Source: Sva-07 sp942492715
GTDB taxonomy: Bacteria; Actinomycetota; Acidimicrobiia; Acidimicrobiales; Ilumatobacteraceae
Direction: 5' to 3'
DNA: 64,000 bases
Assembly (NCBI GenBank): GCA_942492715.1
Contig: CALOFW010000027.1
Coordinates: 62,001-126,000, forward strand
The stretch's first letter is position 1, and each line of letters opens with the position of its first letter. The position numbers and the translations under genes are program-made. The notes under the pieces were generated by a model, which saw only the letters and a list, made by a program, of their open reading frames with translations, had not been told where the DNA came from and ran no database searches. Positions 51,506-59,458 of the stretch are shown here, in pieces.

Positions 51506-51536
51506 GTTACATCTGGGGTCTGACCCCAGATGTAAC
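51506..51536. repeat. Perfect 15-base palindrome with GGGGTCTGACCCC core (copy 4)
   Basis: GTTACATCTGGGGTC (51506-51520) and its exact complement at 51522-51536 with a single-base centre. It follows the small membrane protein gene and may end its transcript. Its ACATCTGGGGTC arm matches copy 1 at 8.4 kb. Confidence 0.75.
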
Positions 51537-51572
51537 AGGTGCGGGGGTGGGGCGGGCTGGCACACTGGCGCG

Positions 51573-52958
51573 ATGCATCTCCACGACCGTTCGACCGAGG
51601 TGCTCACCGAGGCGGTCGTCCGCTACGCCGTCGAGCGGATGCGGATGGATCCGCCACCGCTCGATCACCCGCTGCCCGTCGAGGCCCTGCGCGAGGCGGC
51701 CGGTCCGACCATCACGTCGGCCGGATTGGGTGGCCTCGAGGCGCTGCGCATCTTCGAGGACGTCCTGGCCCCGGCCTGCATCTCGGTGGACCACCCGAAG
51801 TTCCTCTCGTTCGTTCCCGCCGCGCCGACCGAGGCGTCGATTCTGTTCGATCTCGTCGTCGGGGCGTCGAGCGTCTACGCCGGCTCGTGGTTGGAGGGAG
51901 CGGGGGCGATCTTCGCCGAGAACGAGGCGTTGCGCTGGATCGCCGATCTGGCCGGACTGCCGACGGAGGCGGGTGGCGTGTTCGTCTCCGGGGGCACCGC
52001 CGGCAATCTCAGTGCGCTGGTGGCGGCTCGATGGCGTTGGCGGAGTCGGGCCGAGGGCGGCTTCGATGCCACCCGTGGAGTGGTCATCGCGTCGTCGGGA
52101 GCACACTCGTCGGTCGCGCAGGCTGCGCGGGTGATGGACGCCGAGGTGGTCCTCGTTCCCGCGGGTGCGCGCGGTGAGATGCGGGCCGACGCGCTGCGTT
52201 CGACGATCGAGTCGCTCGGCGACGACCGCCGGCGCGTGTTCGCTGTCGTCGCCACGGCCGGCACCACCAATGTCGGCGTGGTCGACGATCTGGCGGGCGC
52301 CGCCGACACCGCGGCGTCGTTGGACACCTGGTTCCACGTCGACGGTGCCTACGGCGGGGCCGCGCTCGCGGCCCCCAGCGTTCGCGACCGCTTCGACGGG
52401 ATCGAGCGGGCCGACAGCTTCATCGTCGATCCGCACAAGTGGTTGTTCGCACCGTTCGACTCGTGCGCGTTGCTGTACCGGGACCCGAACGTCGCTCGAG
52501 CGGCGCACACCCAGCACGCCGAGTACCTCGACGTCCTGCACGCCTCCGACGCCGTCGACGAGCCGTGGAACGCCAGCGACTACGCCCACCATCTCTCGCG
52601 CCGCGCACGCGGTCTGCCGTTGTGGTTCAGCCTGGCGACCTACGGCACCGACGCCTACGTCAGCGCTGTCGAGACCACGTTGCGTGTGGCGAGAGAGGCG
52701 GCGCGACTGGTCGACGAGACCGCCTTCACCGAGCTGATCCTGGAGCCGGAGCTGTCGATCGTGTTGTTCCGGCGAGTGGGCTGGACGGCGGGCGACTACC
52801 AGGCATGGAGCGACCGTGAACTCGCCGCCGGACGTACCTTCGTCGTGCCCACGAGCTGGCAGGGCGAGACCGTCCTGCGATTCTGCATCGTCAATCCCCG
52901 TACGACGATCGAGGACATCTCCTCGATCGTCGACTCGCTCGGAGCCCGACCGACATGA
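51573..52958 (+). CDS. PLP-dependent group II amino acid decarboxylase
   Basis: A 461-residue fold-type I PLP enzyme of the aromatic amino acid/glutamate/diaminobutyrate decarboxylase group. Visible features: ISVDHPKFLSFVPAAPTEAS, FVSGGTAGNLSALVAAR, ATAGTTNVGVVDDL, WFHVDGAYGGAALA with the pyridine-binding Asp, and the Schiff-base lysine in VDPHKWLFAPFDSC. The substrate cannot be assigned. Its stop overlaps the next gene by 4 bases. Confidence 0.88.
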   Translation: MHLHDRSTEVLTEAVVRYAVERMRMDPPPLDHPLPVEALREAAGPTITSAGLGGLEALRIFEDVLAPACISVDHPKFLSFVPAAPTEASILFDLVVGASSVYAGSWLEGAGAIFAENEALRWIADLAGLPTEAGGVFVSGGTAGNLSALVAARWRWRSRAEGGFDATRGVVIASSGAHSSVAQAARVMDAEVVLVPAGARGEMRADALRSTIESLGDDRRRVFAVVATAGTTNVGVVDDLAGAADTAASLDTWFHVDGAYGGAALAAPSVRDRFDGIERADSFIVDPHKWLFAPFDSCALLYRDPNVARAAHTQHAEYLDVLHASDAVDEPWNASDYAHHLSRRARGLPLWFSLATYGTDAYVSAVETTLRVAREAARLVDETAFTELILEPELSIVLFRRVGWTAGDYQAWSDRELAAGRTFVVPTSWQGETVLRFCIVNPRTTIEDISSIVDSLGARPT

Positions 52959-54346
52959 CGGGAACGACCATGACCGATCGACGCGCGGATCTCGTCGTCG
53001 TCAACGCCCGTTGTGTCGCCACCGTCGACGACCAGCGACGCGAACTCGACGGTGGCTGGGTGGCGGTCACCGACGGGCTCATCAGCGGTGTCGGCACGGG
53101 CGCCGCGCCGCCCGCCACGACCGTGTTGGACGCCACCGACTGCCTCGTCACCCCTGGCCTCGTCAACGCCCACCATCACCTGTACCAGAACCTCACCCGG
53201 GCGTTCCCCCCGATGACCGACAAACCGCTGTTCGGTTGGTTGCAGTCGCTGTATCCGCTGTGGCGGTCGCTCGACACCGAGGCGGCGTACGTGTCGGCGT
53301 GGGTCGGCCTCGCGGAACTCGCGCTCGCCGGGTGCACCACCTCGTCGGACCACCTCTACCTCCATCCGGCGGGGGCGGGCGACCTGTTGTCGGCCGAGAT
53401 CGACGCCGCCCGCGACCTCGGCATGCGTTTCCATCCCACCCGCGGATCGATGTCGCTGTCGGAGAAGGACGGCGGCCTCCCGCCCGACGACGTGGTGAGC
53501 GACGACGACTCGATCCTCGCCGCCAGTGCCGAGGCCGTCGATCGTCACCACGATCGCTCGCACGGCGCCATGACCCGGGTGGCGTTGGCTCCGTGTTCAC
53601 CGTTCAGCGTCACCGAGCAGCTGATGGTGCGCACGGCCGAACTCGCCGAGCAGCTCGACGTCCGGCTGCACACACACTTCGCCGAGAACGCCGAGGACGA
53701 CGAGTTCAGCCTCGCCACGTTCGGTTGCCGGCCGATGGAGTACCTCGAACGCACGGGGTGGTGCACCGACCGGACCTGGGTCGCGCACTGTGTGATGCCG
53801 GACGACGACGAGATCCGCCGTCTCGGCGCGTCCGGTGTCGGTGTCGCTCACTGCCCGTCGAGCAACCTGATCCTGTCGTCGGGCATCGCGCCCGTCGTGG
53901 CGCTCCGCGCCGCCGGGGTCCACGTCGGCCTGGGGGTCGACGGGTCGTCGTCCGCCGATTCGGCGTCGCTGTGGTTGGAGGCCCGCCAGGCGATGCTGCT
54001 GGCGAAGCTCCGTGACGGGGCGGCCGCCGGTACGGCACGGATGGCGTTGGAGATGGCGACGGTCGGCGGGGCCGGCTGCCTCGGGCGGATCGGCGAGATC
54101 GGCCAGCTCGGCGTCGGTGCGGTGGGCGACATCGCGGTGTGGTCGTTGACCGGCCCGAGCTTCGCCGGCGCGCTCGCCGACCCGATCGAGGCGTGGTTGC
54201 GGTGCGGGCCGGTGTCGGCGCACCACACCGTGGTCAACGGCACGCCCGTGGTCCGTGACGGCGCCCTCGTCTCGCCGCACGTCGAGGAGATGCTCGGCAA
54301 CCATGCACGGCTCGCCCGGTCGATCCAGCGCCTCGCTGCAACGTGA
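52955..54346 (+). CDS. 8-oxoguanine deaminase-like amidohydrolase
   Basis: A 463-residue metal-dependent hydrolase of the cytosine deaminase/AtzB/TrzN-like group. Metal ligands: VNAHHHLYQNLTRA near residue 70, HTHFAEN, VAHCVMPD and LGVDGSSSADSASL. The HHHLYQ-LTRA signature and VAHCPSSNL are those of bacterial 8-oxoguanine deaminases, which convert 8-oxoguanine to urate; chloro-s-triazine-type hydrolases are near relatives, so the substrate is a family-based assignment. Coupled by 4-base overlap to the decarboxylase; the functional link between the two is unclear. Confidence 0.82.
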   Translation: MTGTTMTDRRADLVVVNARCVATVDDQRRELDGGWVAVTDGLISGVGTGAAPPATTVLDATDCLVTPGLVNAHHHLYQNLTRAFPPMTDKPLFGWLQSLYPLWRSLDTEAAYVSAWVGLAELALAGCTTSSDHLYLHPAGAGDLLSAEIDAARDLGMRFHPTRGSMSLSEKDGGLPPDDVVSDDDSILAASAEAVDRHHDRSHGAMTRVALAPCSPFSVTEQLMVRTAELAEQLDVRLHTHFAENAEDDEFSLATFGCRPMEYLERTGWCTDRTWVAHCVMPDDDEIRRLGASGVGVAHCPSSNLILSSGIAPVVALRAAGVHVGLGVDGSSSADSASLWLEARQAMLLAKLRDGAAAGTARMALEMATVGGAGCLGRIGEIGQLGVGAVGDIAVWSLTGPSFAGALADPIEAWLRCGPVSAHHTVVNGTPVVRDGALVSPHVEEMLGNHARLARSIQRLAAT

Positions 54347-54412
54347 CGCCTGACACGTGCCCGGTGGGCCGGGTGACACCGCCCGGCGTGCTGAAGTGAC
54401 CAGACTTGTGTC

Positions 54413-55156
54413 GTGAAGCTCGCGCCGTTGTCTCTTGCCTGCCGGGGCATCGCCGTCGCCGTGGGCGTGGTTGCCCTCGCCGGCTGCGCAACGGCCGCGT
54501 CCGGCGGGTCCGAGCCGTTGACCACGATCGGTCTCGGCTCGCCGCTCGGCTTCGAGGGCAACCCGGGCCAGCTCGGGGCCGATGGGCAGGTGGCCGCCGA
54601 CGCCGACCGCGTCGACTCGGTCGTGATGATCGGCGACTCGATCACCAAGGGTTCGACCCCCTCGCTCCGCGAGCAGTTCGAGGCACTCGGTTTCGATACC
54701 GTGCTGATCGAAGCGGAGAACGGCAAGCGCATGGTCGTGTCCAGGGGACAGAACCCGGGCGGCGCGTCCGTCGCCGAGTTCCTGTCGGGCGGCGGTGACG
54801 GCGATCACGCGAACGAGCTCTGGGTGGTGGCGCTGGGGACCAACGACGTCGGTCAGTACGCCGGCCCCGACGAGATCGCTGCCGCCGTCAACGAGGTACT
54901 CGACAACGTTCCGGATGACGCCGCGCTCGTCTGGGTCGACACCTACTTCCGCGATCGGCCGGAACAGCAGGAACTCGTCAACTCGATCATCCACGACCGT
55001 GTCGAGCGGCGCGGCAACAGCGTGGTTGCTCCGTGGTCGGCGTTCGCCACGAGCGACGGCGTGCTCACCGGTGACGGGGTGCACCCGACCTCCGACGGGA
55101 CGCAGGCCTTCGCGTTCGTGGTCGCCGACACCGCCCGGGTGTTCCTCGGCCGCTGA
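54413..55156 (+). CDS. SGNH/GDSL hydrolase-like lipoprotein
   Basis: A 247-residue exported lipoprotein (VGVVALAGC lipobox) with the SGNH blocks: MIGDSITKG (block I nucleophile Ser), ALGTNDVGQY (block III Asn) and DGVHPTSDG (block V Asp-x-x-His). It could deacetylate or de-esterify cell-wall polymers or lipids. GTG start at 54413. It converges with the GlnR-like gene. Confidence 0.83.
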   Translation: MKLAPLSLACRGIAVAVGVVALAGCATAASGGSEPLTTIGLGSPLGFEGNPGQLGADGQVAADADRVDSVVMIGDSITKGSTPSLREQFEALGFDTVLIEAENGKRMVVSRGQNPGGASVAEFLSGGGDGDHANELWVVALGTNDVGQYAGPDEIAAAVNEVLDNVPDDAALVWVDTYFRDRPEQQELVNSIIHDRVERRGNSVVAPWSAFATSDGVLTGDGVHPTSDGTQAFAFVVADTARVFLGR

Positions 55157-55162
55157 GAACGG

Positions 55163-55849
55163 TCAGGTGTCCCAGCGGGACTGGCCGAAGCGATACCCGA
55201 CCGAGCGCACGGTCTGGATCAGGTTGGCGTGTTCCTCGCCGAGCTTGGCGCGCAGCCGCCGGACGTGGACGTCGACGGTCCGGGCGCCGCCGTAGTACTC
55301 GTAGCCCCAGACGCGGCTCAGCAACATCTCGCGGGTGAACACCTTGCCCGGGTTCTGTGCGAGGAACTTCAGGAGCTCGTACTCCATGTAGGTCATGTCG
55401 AGCGGGCGGCCGGAGATCGCGGCCTGGTACGTCTCGAGGTTCAACGTCAGCTCGCCGTACTCGACGAGGTCCGCACGGTGCAGGTCGATGTCGGTGGCCA
55501 ACAGGTGGCGCAGACGAGCCTCGAGTTCGGCGGGATGGAACGGCGTGAGGCAGAAGTCGTCGAAGAGTTCGTCGCGGTGTTCGAGATCCCCGAGCTGCGC
55601 GCCGCCGACCAGGAGCATCACCGGGATCGCCCGATCGCCCTGCTTGCGGATGTTCCGGAGGAATGCCCAGCCACCGTCGGCGTCGACGCTGATGTCGACG
55701 ATCGCCCCCGCCCATCCACCGGCAGGTTCGTGCTCGGCGGCGGGTTCGGCGGCCGACACGGCCTTCCAGGCATACCCCGCCAGGTCGAGTGTGCGCGCGA
55801 GTTCCGGAGACGCCGGGTCCGGCACGACGGCGATCATCGACTCGGACAT
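55163..55849 (-). CDS. GlnR-like OmpR-family regulator with atypical receiver
   Basis: A 228-residue regulator. The C-terminal winged helix is canonical (LDMTYMEYELLKFLAQNPG; TVDVHVRRLRAKLGE; VRSVGYRFG). The receiver keeps one Asp (GAIVDISVD) but lacks the paired acidic pocket, and the conserved Lys-Pro is Thr-Pro (CLTPFHPAEL), so it is unlikely to be a normal phospho-switch. This pattern and position directly after glnA (7 bases) resemble GlnR, the actinobacterial orphan regulator of nitrogen genes. ATG at 55849. Assignment to GlnR proper is likely but not proved. Confidence 0.75.
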   Translation of the reverse strand: MSESMIAVVPDPASPELARTLDLAGYAWKAVSAAEPAAEHEPAGGWAGAIVDISVDADGGWAFLRNIRKQGDRAIPVMLLVGGAQLGDLEHRDELFDDFCLTPFHPAELEARLRHLLATDIDLHRADLVEYGELTLNLETYQAAISGRPLDMTYMEYELLKFLAQNPGKVFTREMLLSRVWGYEYYGGARTVDVHVRRLRAKLGEEHANLIQTVRSVGYRFGQSRWDT

Positions 55850-55856
55850 GTCGACC

Positions 55857-57203
55857 TCAGAGGACCCCGAGGTAGCGATCGCGTTCGAACGCGGTGACCT
55901 GCGTCTTGTAGGCACGCCACTCGCTGCGTTTGTTGCGGAGGAACCACTCGAAGATGTGCTCGCCGAGCGCCTCCCGGACGAGTGTCGAGTTCTCCATCGC
56001 CACCAGCGCGTCGTTCAACGATTGCGGCAGTTGCTGGATGCCGAGCTTGGCGAGGACGTCGTCGCCGATCTCGAAGAGATTGGCGTCGGCCTCGTCGGGA
56101 AGCTCGTATCCCTCACGGACGCCGCGCATCCCGGCGGCCAGCATCAGGCTGAACGCCAGATAGGGGTTGCACGCCGGGTCGGCCGAGCGGTACTCGATCC
56201 GGGTCGCCGTCGGATTGCCCTTCTTGGGGATCGGCACCCGGATCAGGCCGCTGCGGTTGTTGCGCGCCCAGCTGATGTGGACCGGCGCTTCGAAACCGGG
56301 CACCAGTCGCTTGTAGCTGTTGACCGTCTGGTTGGTGACCGCGGTGATCTCGGCTGCGTGGTGGAGCATGCCGGCCATGAACGACTTCGCCGTCGGCGAG
56401 AGGTGGTACGCGTCGTCGGCGTCGTAGAACGCGTTGTCGTCGCCGCGGAAGAGCGAGAGGTGCACGTGCATGCCCGAGCCCTGCACTCCTTCGAGTGGTT
56501 TGGGCATGAAGGTGGCGTGGACGTCGTTGTGCGATGCGACCTCGCGCACGGCGAGGCGGAACGTCATCATGCTGTCGGCCATCGTGAGGGCGTCGGTGTG
56601 GCGCAGATCGATCTCCTGCTGACCGGGCGCATCCTCGTGGAAGCTGTACTCGACGGGTATCCCGAGCGCCTCGAGGGTGCGGATCGTCTGTTTGCGCAGC
56701 TCGCCGGTGACATCGCTGGTGGTCAGGTCGAAGTAGCCGCCCTGGTCGACCGGAACCGGCAGCCGGCCGGGCACGAGCGGCTCGAAGTAGAAGAACTCGA
56801 CGTCGGGGGCGACGTAGAAGGTCAGGCCGGCCTCGTGCGCTTCCTTCACGTGGCGTCGCAGCACCTGGCGGGGGTCGCCCTCGAACGGGGTGCCGTCGAG
56901 GTGGTGGATGTCGCAGAAGATCCGGGCTTCGGGAACCTTCGGGTCGCCCCAGGGGAGCAGCTCGAAGGTGTCGGGGTCGGGCATCGCCAGCACGTCGGCT
57001 TCCTGCACGCGGGAGAACCCGTCGATCGAGGATCCGTCGAACGTCATGCCGTCGTCGAGCGCGTTCTCCAGCTCGGCCGGTGAGATCGCCAGGCTCTTGA
57101 GGTTGCCCAGGACATCGGTGAACCACAGCCGTACGAGCCGGACCCCGCGCTCTTCGACGCTGCGCAGGACGTAATCGCGCTGTTGGTCCAGCATGTCGGT
57201 CAT
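55857..57203 (-). CDS. glnA: Glutamine synthetase type I
   Basis: ATP-dependent ligase forming glutamine from glutamate and ammonia. The 448-residue dodecameric-type protein has MTFDGSSIDGFSRV, VAPDVEFFYFEPL with metal Glu residues, GSGMHVHLSLFRGDDNAF, KRLVPGFEAPVHISWARNNRSGLIRVP and EYRSADPACNPYLAFSLML. At the site where adenylylated GSI-beta enzymes have a modifiable Tyr, the sequence reads NLFEIGDD, so adenylylation control is not expected (GSI-alpha-like). A GAGGA element abuts the first ATG and suits the second (57194) better. Cotranscribed with the GlnR-like gene. Confidence 0.95.
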   Translation of the reverse strand: MTDMLDQQRDYVLRSVEERGVRLVRLWFTDVLGNLKSLAISPAELENALDDGMTFDGSSIDGFSRVQEADVLAMPDPDTFELLPWGDPKVPEARIFCDIHHLDGTPFEGDPRQVLRRHVKEAHEAGLTFYVAPDVEFFYFEPLVPGRLPVPVDQGGYFDLTTSDVTGELRKQTIRTLEALGIPVEYSFHEDAPGQQEIDLRHTDALTMADSMMTFRLAVREVASHNDVHATFMPKPLEGVQGSGMHVHLSLFRGDDNAFYDADDAYHLSPTAKSFMAGMLHHAAEITAVTNQTVNSYKRLVPGFEAPVHISWARNNRSGLIRVPIPKKGNPTATRIEYRSADPACNPYLAFSLMLAAGMRGVREGYELPDEADANLFEIGDDVLAKLGIQQLPQSLNDALVAMENSTLVREALGEHIFEWFLRNKRSEWRAYKTQVTAFERDRYLGVL

Positions 57204-57235
57204 TCCTCGATTCTGTCGGAGTTCGGTCGGGAAAG

Positions 57236-57269
57236 CGACAGGGCGGGAGCCGGAGCCCCCGCCCTGTCG
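57236..57269 (-). terminator. Terminator after glutamine synthetase type II
   Basis: A 12-base perfect inverted repeat: CGACAGGGCGGG (57236-57247) and CCCGCCCTGTCG (57258-57269). On the minus strand it lies 45 bases after the glnII stop and is followed by CTTTCCC. It separates glnII from glnA. Confidence 0.75.
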
Positions 57270-57313
57270 ATTGGTCGGTGTGATGTGTGGAGCGCGTGCG
57301 AGCGCTCAGCGGT

Positions 57314-58318
57314 TCACTTCATCGCGCCGCAGACCGTCTCCACCATCAGGCGGGCAACGATGTACGGGTCGATGTTGGCGTTCGGGCGACGGTCCTCCAG
57401 GTAGCCCTTCTTGTCCTGGGCGACCTGCCACGGAATGCGGATCGAGGCACCGCGGTCGGACACGCCGTAGCTGAACTGGTCGTGGCGCTGGGTCTCGTGA
57501 GCACCGGTCAGGCGGTCCTCGATGCCCGTGCCGTAGTTGGCGATGTGCAGGTCGGCCTTGGTGCCGAGCGCCTTGCAGCCGGCTTCGATGTACTTGTAGC
57601 CGCCGTCCTCACGCATCTCCTTGGTGGAGAAGTTGGTGTGGGCGCCGGCGCCGTTCCAGTCGCCCTTGGCGGGCTTGGCGTCGAGTGTTGCTGCGATGCC
57701 GTAGTCCTCACCGATCCGGTACAGCAACCAGCGGGCGATCCAGAGCTGGTCGGCGACCTCGAGCAGACCGAGCGGACCGACCTGGAACTCCCACTGGCCG
57801 GGCATGACCTCGGCGTTGATGCCGGAGATCGACAGGCCCGCCGCGAGACAGGCCTCGAGGTGGTCTTCGACCATCGGCCGGCCGTGGATCTCGTCCTCGC
57901 CCACACCGCAGTAGTAGCCACCCTGCGGTTCGGGATATCCGGCCGGCGGGAAGCCGTACGGACGCCCGTTCTTCATGAGCGTGAACTCCTGCTCGATGCC
58001 GAACATCGGCTCGTGCTTCTTGTACTTCTTGGCGGTACGGGCGGCCGCGGCGCGGGTGTTGGTGGGGTGCGGCTTGCCGTCGACATGCATCACCTCGCAC
58101 ATCACCAGCACGTCGTCGCCACCACGGATCGGGTCCGGGTAGCTGGCGACGGGCTTCAACACGCAGTCGCTCTTGTCACCGGTCGCCTGGTTGGTGCTGG
58201 AGCCGTCGAAGCCCCAGATCGGGAGCTCGGCGCCGTCTGCCAAGATCTTGGTCTTCGAACGGAGCTTCGCTGTCGGCAGCGTGCCGTCGATCCAGATGTA
58301 CTCAGCCTTGTAAACCAC
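57314..58318 (-). CDS. glnII: Glutamine synthetase type II
   Basis: A 334-residue decameric, eukaryote-like GSII. Motifs: YIWIDGTLPTAKLRSKTKI, IWGFDGSSTNQATGDKSD, MFGIEQEFTLM, GVGEDEIHGRPMVEDHLEACLAAGL (in pieces), INAEVMPGQWEFQVG and DWNGAGAHTNFSTKEMR, ending DRRPNANIDPYIVARLMVET. GTG start at 58318 with GAGGA 6 bases upstream. GSII together with GSI and a GlnR-like gene is an actinobacterial nitrogen arrangement; GSII is often induced under nitrogen limitation. Confidence 0.95.
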   Translation of the reverse strand: MVYKAEYIWIDGTLPTAKLRSKTKILADGAELPIWGFDGSSTNQATGDKSDCVLKPVASYPDPIRGGDDVLVMCEVMHVDGKPHPTNTRAAAARTAKKYKKHEPMFGIEQEFTLMKNGRPYGFPPAGYPEPQGGYYCGVGEDEIHGRPMVEDHLEACLAAGLSISGINAEVMPGQWEFQVGPLGLLEVADQLWIARWLLYRIGEDYGIAATLDAKPAKGDWNGAGAHTNFSTKEMREDGGYKYIEAGCKALGTKADLHIANYGTGIEDRLTGAHETQRHDQFSYGVSDRGASIRIPWQVAQDKKGYLEDRRPNANIDPYIVARLMVETVCGAMK

Positions 58319-58514
58319 TAGTTGTCCTCAATTCGTCCACGATGGGGTGTTGGGTTCCGGGCGATCCAACCTACGGGGTCGCCCGATGGCGAGCGGCATC
58401 GTCGCAGCGGTCGATTGCCGAGTCGTTGCCCCGTCGTGAACGGCGTGTGAACTGGCTGATCCGACTGCCACGTCGAGCAGATGGCACACTGAGAGCCGAG
58501 CGAGAGGGGACTCG

Positions 58515-59420
58515 ATGGACACCAGCAACGACACGCCGAGCACGGACACGACGACGTTGGTCGCCGGCCGCTACTTCTGCGAAGGGCCCCGGTGGCACGA
58601 CGGTCGGTTCTGGTTCAGCGACTTCTACGCGCACGAGATCTGCAGCGTCGGTCTCGACGGTGACGTGCGCGTCGAGGTGTCGGTCGGCGCCGACGAACGC
58701 CCGTCGGGCCTCGGGTGGCTCCCCGACGGCCGACTGCTGTATGTCGCGATGCTGTCCCGGTCGGTGATGCGACGAGAGCACGACGGCCGTTCGGTCGTCC
58801 ACGCCGACCTGAGCGACCTGGCGACGTTCCACTGCAACGACATGCTCGTCGATCACGTCGGGCGTGCGTACGTCGGCAACTTCGGGTTCGATCTCGACAC
58901 GGTGATGGCCGAGATGGGCGCCGAAGGCCTCCTCGCCGCGATCGTCGAAGATCGCGGCCCGTACACGGCGGTGCTCGCTCGGGTCGATCCCGACGGCGCC
59001 GTCTCGGTCGCCGCCGACGACCTGGCGTTCCCGAATGGCGTGGTCACGCTCGATGGCGGCGCGACGTTGGTCGTCGCGCAGACGCTCGGGTTCGAACTCA
59101 CGGCGTTCGACGTCGCAGGCGACGGTTCGTTGTCGAACCGGCGGGTCTGGGCGTCGCTGGCCGAGCCCTTCGTCGTTCCCGATGGCACGAGCGCCGACGG
59201 CGACGGCGGCATCTGGGTGGCCAACGCGCTCGGGAACGAAGTCGTGCGCGTCGAGGAGGGTGGCACGATCACGCGCCGGGTGACCACGTCGCAGAACGCC
59301 TACGCGTGCGCGGTCGGCGGCCCACAGGGCCGTCACCTGCTGTGTTGCACCGCGGCGTCCTCCGATGCCCACGAGGCCGCTGCCGCTCCCCGGGGTGCGC
59401 TCGAGATCATCGAACTCTGA
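58515..59420 (+). CDS. SMP-30/gluconolactonase family protein
   Basis: A 301-residue six-bladed beta-propeller with the metal-binding residues of the SMP-30 family: FCEGPRWHDGRFWFSDF (Glu), FHCNDMLVDHVGRAYVGNF (Asn), AFPNGVVTLDGG (Asn) and PDGTSADGDGGIWVANALG (Asp). Such proteins hydrolyse sugar lactones or related esters. No signal peptide. GAGAGGGGA lies before the ATG. Divergent from glnII across 196 bases in which I see no further element. Confidence 0.85.
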   Translation: MDTSNDTPSTDTTTLVAGRYFCEGPRWHDGRFWFSDFYAHEICSVGLDGDVRVEVSVGADERPSGLGWLPDGRLLYVAMLSRSVMRREHDGRSVVHADLSDLATFHCNDMLVDHVGRAYVGNFGFDLDTVMAEMGAEGLLAAIVEDRGPYTAVLARVDPDGAVSVAADDLAFPNGVVTLDGGATLVVAQTLGFELTAFDVAGDGSLSNRRVWASLAEPFVVPDGTSADGDGGIWVANALGNEVVRVEEGGTITRRVTTSQNAYACAVGGPQGRHLLCCTAASSDAHEAAAAPRGALEIIEL

Positions 59421-59458
59421 TCGTGCGCGCCGTCGACCGACCCGTCGCCGGCCGAGCC

